Origin: Glutamicibacter mishrai
Lineage (GTDB): Bacteria; Actinomycetota; Actinomycetes; Actinomycetales; Micrococcaceae
Length of the DNA: 64,000 nt
Direction: 5' to 3'
Assembly (NCBI RefSeq): GCF_012221945.1
Contig: NZ_CP032549.1
Location: forward strand, 1,922,001-1,986,000
The translations under genes and the position numbers were made by a program. Shown here piece after piece: positions 1-8,416 of the stretch. Below the pieces are notes generated by a model, which ran no database searches, was not told the DNA's origin, and saw nothing but the letters and a program-made list of their open reading frames with translations. Position 1 is the first letter of the stretch, and every line of letters starts with the position of its first letter.

Positions 1-1280
1 ATGAGCGTCAACTCAAACCAGCCAGCAGCTTCCTTGGCTTTATTGCAGATTTCGCAGCGACCGCAGCCGTTGTACGCACTGGTCTTGCCACCTCGAGCAT
101 GCTGCTTGACGTGGTCTGTTTCTTCGACAATTCCGTCGCAAAATGGAGTGCGGCAATGCCGGTCACGAACTCTGATGAACTTCTTGAGGTTTTCCGGGAA
201 GATCCGGGCTTTGGAGTCCATCGCTATCAGGTCTTGATCTCCAGGTGCCGTATAGAACCTAGCTAGTTCAGTGAGCACTTCGATCTGTTCGACATGGTCC
301 GGAGTGAGCTTCGCTTCCATCTCTTCGAACGTTAGCTCGTTGTCGATTTGATGTCCGCCGATCCATGCCCGCACGTCCTGCGCGGGCATGTAGCCGTAGC
401 CTTCGAGGTATGCAGGTTCCCGTTCGCCCTGGAACAAAGCCCGGTCGGTCATGATGACTCCGACTTGCAAGTTGATGGGCATCTTTGAGGGCTCGCCGGC
501 CATCATATAGCTGTGGAGAATGTCGGCCCTGATTTGATCCAGGGTTCGCTCGTCACCCTTTTTCTTGAGCCTCCGGGATTCCTTGTCGAGATAGTTCTTC
601 AACCCCATGCCGGGAAGCAACGGATACATCGCGGTGAGCTTGATGCAGCCCTTCGTTGTATCAATGTCCATGCGGGCGTAGCGGCTCTCTTCGACTGTCT
701 TCTGCTCTTTGGATACCTGGTCAGAGTTGTAGGAAAGCGTGAACTTCCGGACAGTGTCTTTGATGCGCTTCGGCCCCATGTTCTCGAACATGTCAGGGTT
801 CTCGCCGTAGAAATCATCAAATTCGGTGCGACGTTGCGCCTTGACCGTCTGCAATTCATTGAGGATTGCCATGATCTGACGTTCGGTAAATTCACCGTGT
901 GCGAATGCGGTCGCCAAATTTGGGGTGTCTTCCATGAGGACGCGGCAATTGGTCAGGTAATTGCGGAATCCTTTGGGTGATTGTCTGCGTGCCATGGCAA
1001 CGCTGGAAGCTGCGCCTCGCGTTTGATCGTCCAGGTTGACTCCGCGTTCTTCGTGGTCGCGGACTACGTCTTTTTCTACCTGATAAGACAACGAAGCCTG
1101 CTTGTAGTTAGCCGAAGAGGCCAAGCTTTCCAAGCCTGCGATGGCTTGGAGGCGTTCAGTTGTGCTGCCGTGGTCTTCAATCCACGCCAGGTCATCTTGC
1201 AGTTGCAGCAAGTGGGTTTCGAAATCCTCTTGCGTCACTGCTGGGTGCAGGCCATCTCCGTGCGCCTTTGCTTCGGGCAT
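1..1280 (-). CDS. DUF222 / HNH endonuclease family protein (3' end outside window)
   Basis: An open frame runs from ATG at 1280 leftwards without a stop to the window edge (426 codons seen). Near its end it reads DRHCRTPFCD, then ETDHV, then CEICNKAKEAAGWF. This is the Cys-rich HNH nuclease end of the large actinobacterial DUF222 (13E12-repeat-like) family, whose members usually carry an N-terminal DUF222 domain and a C-terminal HNH domain. Codon 1 is preceded by a weak AAGAAG. Such proteins are often multicopy and their biological role is unsettled; DNA cleavage is inferred from the HNH motif. About the last 20-60 residues would lie outside the window. Confidence 0.82.
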   Translation of the reverse strand, partial: MPEAKAHGDGLHPAVTQEDFETHLLQLQDDLAWIEDHGSTTERLQAIAGLESLASSANYKQASLSYQVEKDVVRDHEERGVNLDDQTRGAASSVAMARRQSPKGFRNYLTNCRVLMEDTPNLATAFAHGEFTERQIMAILNELQTVKAQRRTEFDDFYGENPDMFENMGPKRIKDTVRKFTLSYNSDQVSKEQKTVEESRYARMDIDTTKGCIKLTAMYPLLPGMGLKNYLDKESRRLKKKGDERTLDQIRADILHSYMMAGEPSKMPINLQVGVIMTDRALFQGEREPAYLEGYGYMPAQDVRAWIGGHQIDNELTFEEMEAKLTPDHVEQIEVLTELARFYTAPGDQDLIAMDSKARIFPENLKKFIRVRDRHCRTPFCDGIVEETDHVKQHARGGKTSAYNGCGRCEICNKAKEAAGWFELTL

Positions 1281-1348
1281 ATTCTAATTATACTTCTTAA
1301 GCTCGAATATGTCTTCGAACAATGTGGAAAAGTTTTGGTGCGGTGCGG

Positions 1349-2941
1349 TTAGCTCGAAGCGAGGAAATTCAGTGCGAGATAGAGCTCCTGGCGAACGCCA
1401 GCGCGGTTCAGGTCCTTGTCGAGAATCTCGCCGATGGAGGCGATGTGACGGCGCACGGAATTGCGATGCAAGTCAATGTTCTTCGAAGTCTGATCCCAGG
1501 AACCATTGGCTTCCAGCCAGCCGGTGAGCACCTCAAGGTAGAGGTCGCGGCGGGGTTCGGGGAGATCGAGGATCGGCGCGAGGGCTTGTTCGGCGAGCTG
1601 CTTCCCGGCTTGGGCGGGGAGCAGGGAAAGGAATGAACGAGGGATGGAGCGGGCGTCGAGGCTCTGGCGTTTTTCGCGGATCTGGGGGAGCAGGCCGGTG
1701 GCTTGGGCCTGGAGATCAGCGAGCTTTTCGCCGAGCTGGCGATCGGCGGGTTCCGGAGTGCTGAAGCCGGCGACGTAGCCGGAGGATTCGAGTCGTTCGA
1801 ACATCGCGGTGGTGGGTTCGGCGCGGGTGAGGGCGACGAAGTGGTCGTCGGCCTGCATCACCAGGCGGGTGTCAAAGAGCGCCTGGAGGTGGGTCAAATG
1901 CGGCGAAGGCTGCTGCGCAGCGGAGGAGTCGAGCGGGGAAACCACCGCAACGCGCACCGGATTCGCGGCGGCTCCGCCAAGGCTGGCGGAGAACAGGTCG
2001 AAGGTCGCGGCGTCGAAGGCGGAGCGCGAGGCGAACAGCAAGGTGGTGGCGAGTTGTGTTGAGCTCGACGAGCTGGCGGCACGTTCGCGCGCAAGGACAT
2101 CGAGCAGGCCCAGCGCCGTGGTGATCAGGTTGTGGTCGAAAGCCGAGGGAGTGCGGGCGAAACCGATGGACAGCACGCCCAGCAGCGGCGCGCGGCCGCC
2201 GGAAGTAGTGCTGGCGCGGATCGGGAAGGCCAGGTCAACCAGCGAATCTTCGCGGTGCATGGCGAACTGCTGGTTGCTGGCTCCGCTGGCGGCCTTCTCG
2301 AAGAGCTCGGATTTGCGGTCCTCGTCGAGATCGGCGGTTTCAGCGAGCGACACCTCGTGGCGGACTTGGCCTTCGGCGCCGAGCAGCCGGACGCTGGCCT
2401 TGAGCCGTTGGGAAAGGACCGCGACCAGCTGGGCTTCGGGGTCCGGATGGGTCATGCAGCGCATCAAAGCGCGGTTGGCTTCGGCGCTGCCGCGCAATTG
2501 GGCGGCGTTATCCGCCTCGATCAGCTGCGCGAAGGCGATGCCGATGGCGGCGAAGGGGACGCTGGCCGGGATTTCCACCAGCGGCAACTGATGGGCGAGG
2601 CAGGCATCGATCACCGTCTGCGGGATGGCGGTGAAATAGGGTTCGAGGCCGAAGCCCAGCGCGCTGACCTTGGCCTGGGCGAGGCGGGCGATGAACTGCT
2701 GGACCTGATCGGGGTCCTGGTCATGGCCGAGCAACGGGAAACCGCTGGTGAGGATCATTTCCTCGTCGAGCAGGTAGTCGGTGGGATCGTCCATATCGCT
2801 GGCTTCCACCCAGCGCAGCGGCCGGTCGCCGGCATCGTGGACCAGGGTGATCTCCGGAGGAAGCTGGCGCAGGAATCGGCGCAGGGTGATGCCGGGAGCC
2901 ACGGGCTGGGGCGAGGATTGTGGTGGTGCGGAATGTCCCAT
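1349..2941 (-). CDS. PucR-family transcriptional regulator
   Basis: 530-residue protein. Residues about 20-145 look like the PucR N-terminal ligand-sensing domain (TLRRFLRQLP, then DEEMILTSG). The last 60 residues hold the PucR helix-turn-helix (GSWDQTSKNIDLHRNSVRRH). It is divergent from the permease and flavin oxidase at 3056-6207, so it probably responds to their nitrogenous substrate. No Shine-Dalgarno is visible before ATG 2941, but a TAAAAT box sits 8 nt upstream (2950-2955, minus strand), so a leaderless transcript is possible. The family is clear; the ligand is unknown. Confidence 0.85.
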   Translation of the reverse strand: MGHSAPPQSSPQPVAPGITLRRFLRQLPPEITLVHDAGDRPLRWVEASDMDDPTDYLLDEEMILTSGFPLLGHDQDPDQVQQFIARLAQAKVSALGFGLEPYFTAIPQTVIDACLAHQLPLVEIPASVPFAAIGIAFAQLIEADNAAQLRGSAEANRALMRCMTHPDPEAQLVAVLSQRLKASVRLLGAEGQVRHEVSLAETADLDEDRKSELFEKAASGASNQQFAMHREDSLVDLAFPIRASTTSGGRAPLLGVLSIGFARTPSAFDHNLITTALGLLDVLARERAASSSSSTQLATTLLFASRSAFDAATFDLFSASLGGAAANPVRVAVVSPLDSSAAQQPSPHLTHLQALFDTRLVMQADDHFVALTRAEPTTAMFERLESSGYVAGFSTPEPADRQLGEKLADLQAQATGLLPQIREKRQSLDARSIPRSFLSLLPAQAGKQLAEQALAPILDLPEPRRDLYLEVLTGWLEANGSWDQTSKNIDLHRNSVRRHIASIGEILDKDLNRAGVRQELYLALNFLASS

Positions 2942-3055
2942 GAGAAACTATTTTAGTTCAAAACTTCCATTCTGAGAGCCGGGTCACAGATCTAGGCTTG
3001 AAGGCGGAAGAAAAACCACCGTGCAGCAAAATCCACAGTGCAGCGAGGACCCGAG

Positions 3056-4537
3056 ATGAACAGCACCACGAGCGCCAGGCAGAAACCCGCCACTGGCCTT
3101 GGCCCGCAGCTGCGGCGGCGCAAGTCGATCCAGCAGATGATCGGCGACTCAGAATCCAGCTCATCGGGCGGTGCGCTGCGCCGCACCCTGGGCATGTGGC
3201 AGCTGACCATGATCAGCGTCGGCGCCACCATGGGCACCGGCATCCTGGTGATCCTCGGTGCGACCGTGCCGATCGCCGGCCCGGCCATCTGGATCTCCTT
3301 CGTGATCGCCGGCGTGACCGCGCTGCTCTCGGCCGTGTCCTACGCCGAAATGGCGGGCATGGTGCCGGTGGCAGGCTCCAGCTACTCCTATTCCTACGCG
3401 ACCATGGGCGAAGGCATCGCCTGGATCTGCGGATGGTGCCTGGTGCTCGAATACGCGGTCTCCGTGGCCGCGGTGGCGGTGGGAGCAGGCGAATACGTCA
3501 ATGAGACGCTGCGCGCCTTTAATATGGAGCTGCCCGCCTCGCTGGCCGGCGGACCGGCTGAAGGCGGAGTGGTGAACCTGCCGGCGCTGATCGTCGTCGT
3601 GCTGGCCACCTTGCTGCTGGTGCGCGGAGCGCGCGAATCGGCCATCGTGAACACCGTTGTGGTGGTGATCAAGGCCGGCATCCTGGTCTTCTTCTCGATC
3701 GTCGCCTTCAGCGCCTTCAACGCCGGGAACTTCGAGCCATTGCTGCCGATGGGAGCTGCCGGCGTGACCGCGGCGGCCTCCAGCGTCTTCTTCTCTTACA
3801 TCGGTTTCGACGCGGCCTCCACAGCCGGCGAAGAAGCCAAGAACCCCAAGCGCGATCTGCCGCGCGCGATCATGCTCTCGATGCTGATAGTCACCCTGAC
3901 CTACGTGCTGGTGGCGGTCTCCGCGATCGGCGCCCGCGAATGGACCTGGTTCGAGGGGACCGAAGCCGCGCTGGTGCAGATCGTCGGCGAAATCACCGGA
4001 CAGCCATGGCTGGTGCTGGTCTTTGCGCTGGCCTCCGTGCTGGCCATCGCCTCGGTGGTGCTCACCGTGCTCTACGGGCAGACCCGCATCCTGCTGTCCA
4101 TGTCCCGCGACGGGCTGGTGCCCGCCGCCTTCGGCAAGGTCTCAAAGCGCACCGGAACCCCGGTGATCGGCACCCTGATCACCGGCATCCTGGTGGCGAT
4201 CACCGCCGGCTTCATCCCGCTGGGCGCGCTGGCCGACGCCACAAGCATCGGCACCCTGTTCGCCTTCGCTCTGGTGGGCGTCTCGGTGATGTACCTGCGC
4301 CGCAAGCAGCCGCTGGCACCACGCACCTTCAAGGTCCCGTTCTACCCGATCACCCCGATCCTGGGCGTGCTCGCCTGCCTGTTCCTGATGAGCCAGCTCA
4401 GCTGGCACACCTGGGTGGTCTTCGGCGGCTGGATGCTCGTGGGCATCATCTTGTACCTGGCCTATGGCCGCCGCCGCTCGGTGCTTGGGCAGCTGAGCAA
4501 GCAGGAATATATCGACAGCCACCTCGGCAATAAATAG
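3056..4537 (+). CDS. APC-family amino acid/amine permease
   Basis: 494-residue polytopic membrane protein of the amino acid-polyamine-organocation superfamily, with about 12 hydrophobic segments. The first segment contains GATMGTGILVILGATV, the typical unwound TM1 glycine motif. An upstream in-frame GTG exists at 3038, but ATG 3056 is preferred because GAGG at 3044-3047 is correctly spaced. It ends 8 nt before the oxidase gene, so the two are one operon importing and oxidising the same amino acid or amine. The exact substrate cannot be read from sequence. Confidence 0.88.
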   Translation: MNSTTSARQKPATGLGPQLRRRKSIQQMIGDSESSSSGGALRRTLGMWQLTMISVGATMGTGILVILGATVPIAGPAIWISFVIAGVTALLSAVSYAEMAGMVPVAGSSYSYSYATMGEGIAWICGWCLVLEYAVSVAAVAVGAGEYVNETLRAFNMELPASLAGGPAEGGVVNLPALIVVVLATLLLVRGARESAIVNTVVVVIKAGILVFFSIVAFSAFNAGNFEPLLPMGAAGVTAAASSVFFSYIGFDAASTAGEEAKNPKRDLPRAIMLSMLIVTLTYVLVAVSAIGAREWTWFEGTEAALVQIVGEITGQPWLVLVFALASVLAIASVVLTVLYGQTRILLSMSRDGLVPAAFGKVSKRTGTPVIGTLITGILVAITAGFIPLGALADATSIGTLFAFALVGVSVMYLRRKQPLAPRTFKVPFYPITPILGVLACLFLMSQLSWHTWVVFGGWMLVGIILYLAYGRRRSVLGQLSKQEYIDSHLGNK

Positions 4538-4545
4538 GAGCCATT

Positions 4546-6207
4546 TTGAACCCCATCACCATGCTCAATCCGGACTTCCCGTTCAGCTACGACCACTACC
4601 TGGCCAACGACGCCGGCCTGGGTTCCGTGCCGGAATCGCTCTACGGCACCGAGGTGGCCGTGATCGGCGCCGGGCTTTCCGGCCTGGTCACCGCCTATGA
4701 ACTGATGAAGCTGGGCCTGAAGCCGGTAGTCTACGAGGCCGATCAGATCGGCGGGCGCCTGCGCACCGCAAGCTTCGCCGCGGCCCCGCAGATCACCTGC
4801 GATCTGGGCGGCATGCGCTTCCCGGTCTCCAGCAAGGCGCTGTACCACTACATCGAGCTGCTGGGGCTGGACACCTACGACTTCCCGAACCCGCTGGCCG
4901 AGCCCACCGACTCCACCGTGATCGAGCTCAAGGGCCAGAAGATCTACGTGGAAGACCCCGCCGACCTGCCGGTCTTCTACCAGGAAGTAGCCGATGCCTG
5001 GAAGCAGGCGTTGCGCGAAGACGCCCATTTCGAGCAGATGCAGCAGGCCATCCGCGACCGCGATACGCACACCATCAAGGCGCTGTGGGACTCGATGCTC
5101 GAGGAGTTCGACGAGGAGAGCTTCTACGGCTTCATCGCCAACTCCAAGGCCTTCAAACAGGCCGGCTTCGAGCACCGCGAGGCCTTCGGCCAGGTGGGCT
5201 TCGGCTCGGGCGGCTGGGATACCGACTTCCCGAACTCGATCCTGGAAATCCTGCGCGTGGTCTACACCGACGCCGACGACTACCACCGCGGCATCACCGG
5301 CGGAGCGGCCAAGCTTCCCGAGGCGCTGTGGAACCATGCGCCCGAAAAGATGGCGCACTGGCCAGCGGGCACTTCCCTGTCCACGCTGCACGTCGGCGCT
5401 CCGCGCGGCGCGGTCGCCAAGGTCTACCGCACTTCCAACCCCGGGTTCAACGGCGCGAATACCATCGAGGTGACCGAGCGCTTCGGCCGCACCCAGGAAT
5501 TCGGCGCCGTGGTCTCCACCGTGCAGTCCTGGCTGCTGTCCACCGGGATCGACACCGACGAGGACTTGTTCGCCCCGGAACTGTGGACCGCGATCGAGCG
5601 CAGCCACTACATGCAGTCCTCCAAGACCTTCGTGATGGTCGACCGCCCGTTCTGGAAGGACCGCGACCCGGTCACCGGGCAGCACCTGATGTCCATGACG
5701 CTCACCGACCGGCTCAGCCGCGCCACCTACCTGCTGGATAACGGCGAGGACCAGCCGGCGGTCATCCTGCTCTCCTACACCTGGAATGACGATGCGCTCA
5801 AGTGGCTCTCCCTGTCGGCTGAACGCCGGATGGAGCTGATGCTGCATTCGCTGGAGAAGATCTACCCGGGGGTGGATATCCGCAGCCACATCGTGGGCCA
5901 GCCGATCACCGTGTCCTGGGAGTCCGATCCGAACTTCATGGGCGCGTTCAAGGCCAACCTGCCCGGCCACTACCGCTACCAGCAGCGCCTCTACACCCAC
6001 TTCGACCAGCAGGCCATGGCTGCCGAGCACCGCGGCATCTTCTTGGCCGGCGATGACGTTTCGTGGACCGCCGGCTGGGCCGAAGGCGCGGTGACCACCG
6101 GTTTGAATGCCCTGTGGGGCGTGGTGCAGCACCTGGGCGGCGCGGATGCGCAGGCCAATCCCGGCCCGGGCGCATTCCTGGCCGAGATCGGGCCCAAGGC
6201 GCTGTAG
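4546..6207 (+). CDS. Flavin amine oxidase, tryptophan 2-monooxygenase / aromatic amino acid oxidase-like
   Basis: 553-residue FAD enzyme. The N-terminal dinucleotide fold reads VIGAGLSGL with GGRLRT following. The C-terminal flavin-binding block reads GIFLAGDDVSWTAGWAEGA, a form I associate with tryptophan 2-monooxygenase and L-phenylalanine oxidase rather than polyamine or monoamine oxidases. Length matches those enzymes (about 550-560). Likely reaction: oxidation or oxidative decarboxylation of an aromatic L-amino acid. The TTG start at 4546 follows AGGAG by 5 nt; ATG 4561 is the alternative. It is co-transcribed with the permease. No indoleacetamide hydrolase is nearby, so auxin synthesis is only a possibility. 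Confidence 0.75.
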   Translation: MNPITMLNPDFPFSYDHYLANDAGLGSVPESLYGTEVAVIGAGLSGLVTAYELMKLGLKPVVYEADQIGGRLRTASFAAAPQITCDLGGMRFPVSSKALYHYIELLGLDTYDFPNPLAEPTDSTVIELKGQKIYVEDPADLPVFYQEVADAWKQALREDAHFEQMQQAIRDRDTHTIKALWDSMLEEFDEESFYGFIANSKAFKQAGFEHREAFGQVGFGSGGWDTDFPNSILEILRVVYTDADDYHRGITGGAAKLPEALWNHAPEKMAHWPAGTSLSTLHVGAPRGAVAKVYRTSNPGFNGANTIEVTERFGRTQEFGAVVSTVQSWLLSTGIDTDEDLFAPELWTAIERSHYMQSSKTFVMVDRPFWKDRDPVTGQHLMSMTLTDRLSRATYLLDNGEDQPAVILLSYTWNDDALKWLSLSAERRMELMLHSLEKIYPGVDIRSHIVGQPITVSWESDPNFMGAFKANLPGHYRYQQRLYTHFDQQAMAAEHRGIFLAGDDVSWTAGWAEGAVTTGLNALWGVVQHLGGADAQANPGPGAFLAEIGPKAL

Positions 6208-6283
6208 CTAGACGCTGCCGAAGAAACCAAAATCCCGCACAGACGGGGTCTGGCGTTCGTCGCAACGCCGGCGATCTAGGCCT

Positions 6284-6439
6284 CGATAATAGTTCATGCA
6301 TACGCTCGACTGGAATCTTCCAGCCGAGCGTTTTGCATTGGAGCCCATTGAGCAACGGAGCCACTTCCTTCAAATCCTCTGGACCGTCAGAGTAGACTCG
6401 TTTGCTTCGGCGGTTTCGATTGCGGTTTTCCTGCGTCGG
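6284..6439 (-). pseudogene. IS30-family transposase C-terminal remnant
   Basis: The minus strand reads RPTQENRNRNRR, then SPEDL-like DGPEDLKEVAPLLNG, then CKTLGWKIPVERMHELLS. This follows the end of IS30-family transposases (RGTNENTN..., then PEDL..LNxRPRKTLGWKTPAE..LL). Only the last 50 or so residues can be aligned by eye; the upstream catalytic region is not recognisable and no terminal inverted repeats were found. It marks the left side of the lower-GC accessory patch. The identification rests on motif memory only. Confidence 0.5.
6303..6334 (+). terminator. Near-perfect hairpin followed by TTTT
   Basis: CGCTCG-a-CTGGAA-tc-TTCCAG-c-CGAGCG forms a stem with one mismatch and is followed by TTTT, about 95 nt after the oxidase stop. 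It could terminate that operon. The same bases read on the minus strand encode GWKIPVER of the IS30-like remnant, so the symmetry may instead be a by-product of old coding sequence. Confidence 0.4.
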
Positions 6440-7130
6440 ACGAATTCTCAATGGATGCCAACTTGTCTGACGGCTTGTCAACGACGCATACTTTGGGCAC
6501 ACGGGCACAGGAACTCTTAACGTTTTCTAGCTCGAGGTTGCGGGAAATTCGCACGGGCTCTGATCGCCCGCTGGCAGATTGTGTGGTTTGGGAAGCTTGG
6601 TTCGCGGACCGCTTGGCTAGCGTTTTGATGCTTGTCGAGGGCCATGAAGAACGTGTATTTTTGGCCTTGGCGCATTGAGTTCTGTAGAGAATTTCGACGC
6701 CACGTGATTCCGATACTCAGCGAGTAGTGCGCCCTGGGTTCGCTTGTGATCGATCGGTTTTGGAATAAATTAAGGTGCTGTCATTGTAACTTCTGATTGT
6801 CCGAGGTGCAGCAATAACAGTTAGGGTTCGCCTTAACCGTGGAGTGCAGAATTTTCCTGTGCAAAACCCATGACTGATTAAATTTTTCCATTGCGTTATG
6901 AAACTAATGACAATTTTGCATTTTTCGGACAGTTGGGGCGTTCTTCTGCACCAAGAGAATAAAACGTCTACTCGCACCGACGTTTTATGATCGACAGTTG
7001 GGCTTTATGGGGTTAAAGCTTTTCTCTCAGCTTGTCGCGAGGGACCGTGCTGCTATTGTCCGTAGCACTTCATTACATCGTTTTTCGTTTCCTCTTCATT
7101 TGAGGATGCCATGAAGGAAGTTCAATCATC
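6440..7130. other. Non-coding, lower-GC stretch with repeats and a candidate promoter
   Basis: No convincing gene. An inverted repeat ATAAAACGT / ACGTTTTAT (6959-6967 and 6980-6988, 12-nt loop) is flanked by two identical GACAGTTGGG decamers (6928-6937 and 6993-7002). A promoter-like pair TTGTCG (7032-7037) and TATTGT (7054-7059), 16 bp apart, could drive the genes at 7131-8335. Composition is visibly more A/T-rich than the flanking catabolic genes. Confidence 0.45.
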
Positions 7131-7922
7131 TTGAAAAGTGGATCTTTCTGTAGACGTAGTGGGAAGATTTTCTCCGTTTTGTCTGCTGTAATCCTGACCG
7201 CTTCTTCGCTTGTTGCTACCCCTGCATCAGCTGCAACCGAGAAGAATTCCCAACCTTCATACTCTGCTGCGTTAGAGCCTTGTGTGCAGAAAGCTGTCAA
7301 GTCCAAGGCCAAGAAGTGGGTGTGTGAACCTGAAGGCCTGAGCATTAATGTGGATGGCAAGGGTGTACAGGTAAATGAGTTTATTGAGATTCCTACCAAG
7401 CAGAGCTATCTAGGGGCGATTGCACAGCCGGCTAAGGGTGGAAGTCACGAGGACACATGGTGTGAAAACGGCGCATCTTGTAAGCGCAAAATCAATGACT
7501 ACATTTATGAAGTCAAGAGAAATGCTGTTTATGGTAGCGGATCAAAGACTATCGGCCAATATGACTTGGTTGTTCGAACCTACCTCAATGGGCGCCAAGC
7601 ACAGTGGACTGTGACGCGCGTATGGGATTCTGGGCCTTCACTAAACTTCACTGACTCGAAACTTACATGCTTGGAGAAACGCGGGGCTCTCTCCCCAAAT
7701 ATCTGCGGTACCCACAAGCTTTCTTCCGTGACGATCAATTCTGGAGTTCCTCGCACACAGAAGAAGATCTACGGGAACTATTTGAGAAACAGCAATAACT
7801 ATTACGGAATATTCCGTACAAAGTTCACTCCTAGGGGCTATTCGCAGTACACGGCGGCAGGATTCGATACCGGCACATTCAACTGCTATGGAAATGCGGA
7901 TGATAGGTGCTACGTTCCTTAA
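7131..7922 (+). CDS. Secreted eight-cysteine protein of unknown function
   Basis: 263 residues, not recognised. The basic start (KSGSFCRRSGK), the hydrophobic stretch VLSAVILTASSLVA and PASA form a typical Sec signal peptide with predicted cleavage near residue 34. The mature part has eight cysteines (an even number, suggesting four disulfides), is rich in Tyr, Asn and Ser, and ends NCYGNADDRCYVP. The TTG start at 7131 follows GGAAG by 10 nt; no ATG or GTG fits better. It ends 2 nt before the next gene, so the two are almost certainly co-expressed. Lower GC than neighbours and the adjacent transposase remnant suggest acquisition. An exported toxin, enzyme or adhesin are all possible. Confidence 0.72.
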   Translation: MKSGSFCRRSGKIFSVLSAVILTASSLVATPASAATEKNSQPSYSAALEPCVQKAVKSKAKKWVCEPEGLSINVDGKGVQVNEFIEIPTKQSYLGAIAQPAKGGSHEDTWCENGASCKRKINDYIYEVKRNAVYGSGSKTIGQYDLVVRTYLNGRQAQWTVTRVWDSGPSLNFTDSKLTCLEKRGALSPNICGTHKLSSVTINSGVPRTQKKIYGNYLRNSNNYYGIFRTKFTPRGYSQYTAAGFDTGTFNCYGNADDRCYVP

Positions 7923-7924
7923 CC

Positions 7925-8335
7925 ATGAAGACTCTGCATATTGACGAAGTTCAAGAAGTTGATGTTGCTCCTGACGGTTGGGAGCTTGCTAGTGAGAATG
8001 GTTGGGGATACTTGGCACTTGTGAGTCTGCAAGAGTCAGGGCGATTGTCCAAGATTGTTCGTGTACCGCGAGCTGCTGAGGATGTCGATGCCCGCGACAT
8101 CGTTGATGATGCTATTTCTTCTTATGTGGAAGACACCGCGGACATCAGGTACGCGGAGAATTTTCTGGAGTGGGAATGGTATTTTCAGAAGCCACATGGT
8201 TCCGAGAATTTCTGGGCTGAGTTGAATTCCGAAGTGTATAAACGCGTCAGGAGTAAAGCGCCGCTTCCTGAAGAGAACTACCAGGCGATGCTTCAAGCTG
8301 TCAGTTCTTTGTACGCGGAAGGCGTGGAGAACTAG
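7925..8335 (+). CDS. Small acidic cytosolic protein, partner of the secreted protein
   Basis: 136 residues, strongly acidic, with several tryptophans (GWEL, NGWGY, EWEWYF, NFWAEL), no signal peptide or membrane segment, and no recognised domain. ATG 7925 is 2 nt after the preceding stop; an in-frame start at 7907 lies inside the upstream gene. An exported protein followed directly by a small acidic intracellular one resembles toxin-immunity gene order, but nothing in the sequence proves that. The next gene is convergent, so this is a two-gene unit. Confidence 0.65.
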   Translation: MKTLHIDEVQEVDVAPDGWELASENGWGYLALVSLQESGRLSKIVRVPRAAEDVDARDIVDDAISSYVEDTADIRYAENFLEWEWYFQKPHGSENFWAELNSEVYKRVRSKAPLPEENYQAMLQAVSSLYAEGVEN

Positions 8336-8380
8336 ATAGTAGTGGGAGAGGAGCAAGGCCGTCCTTAACGTGAGAAGTGC

Positions 8381-8402
8381 GGAACTTTTGGGTTCCTCTT
8401 TG
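8381..8402 (+). terminator. Weak hairpin terminator
   Basis: GGAAC-ttttgg-GTTCC followed by TCTTTG, between the convergent small-protein gene and tctA. Confidence 0.3.
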
Positions 8403-8416
8403 AGCTGATCCGGTAC

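Noticed and set aside
4462..6132. 556-residue minus-strand open frame opposite the flavin oxidase
   Set aside because: Antisense shadow of a strongly supported flavoprotein; no recognisable domain.
6296..6678. Two short plus-strand open frames at 6296-6520 and 6451-6678
   Set aside because: They overlap the IS30-like remnant read on the other strand and show no coding signs.
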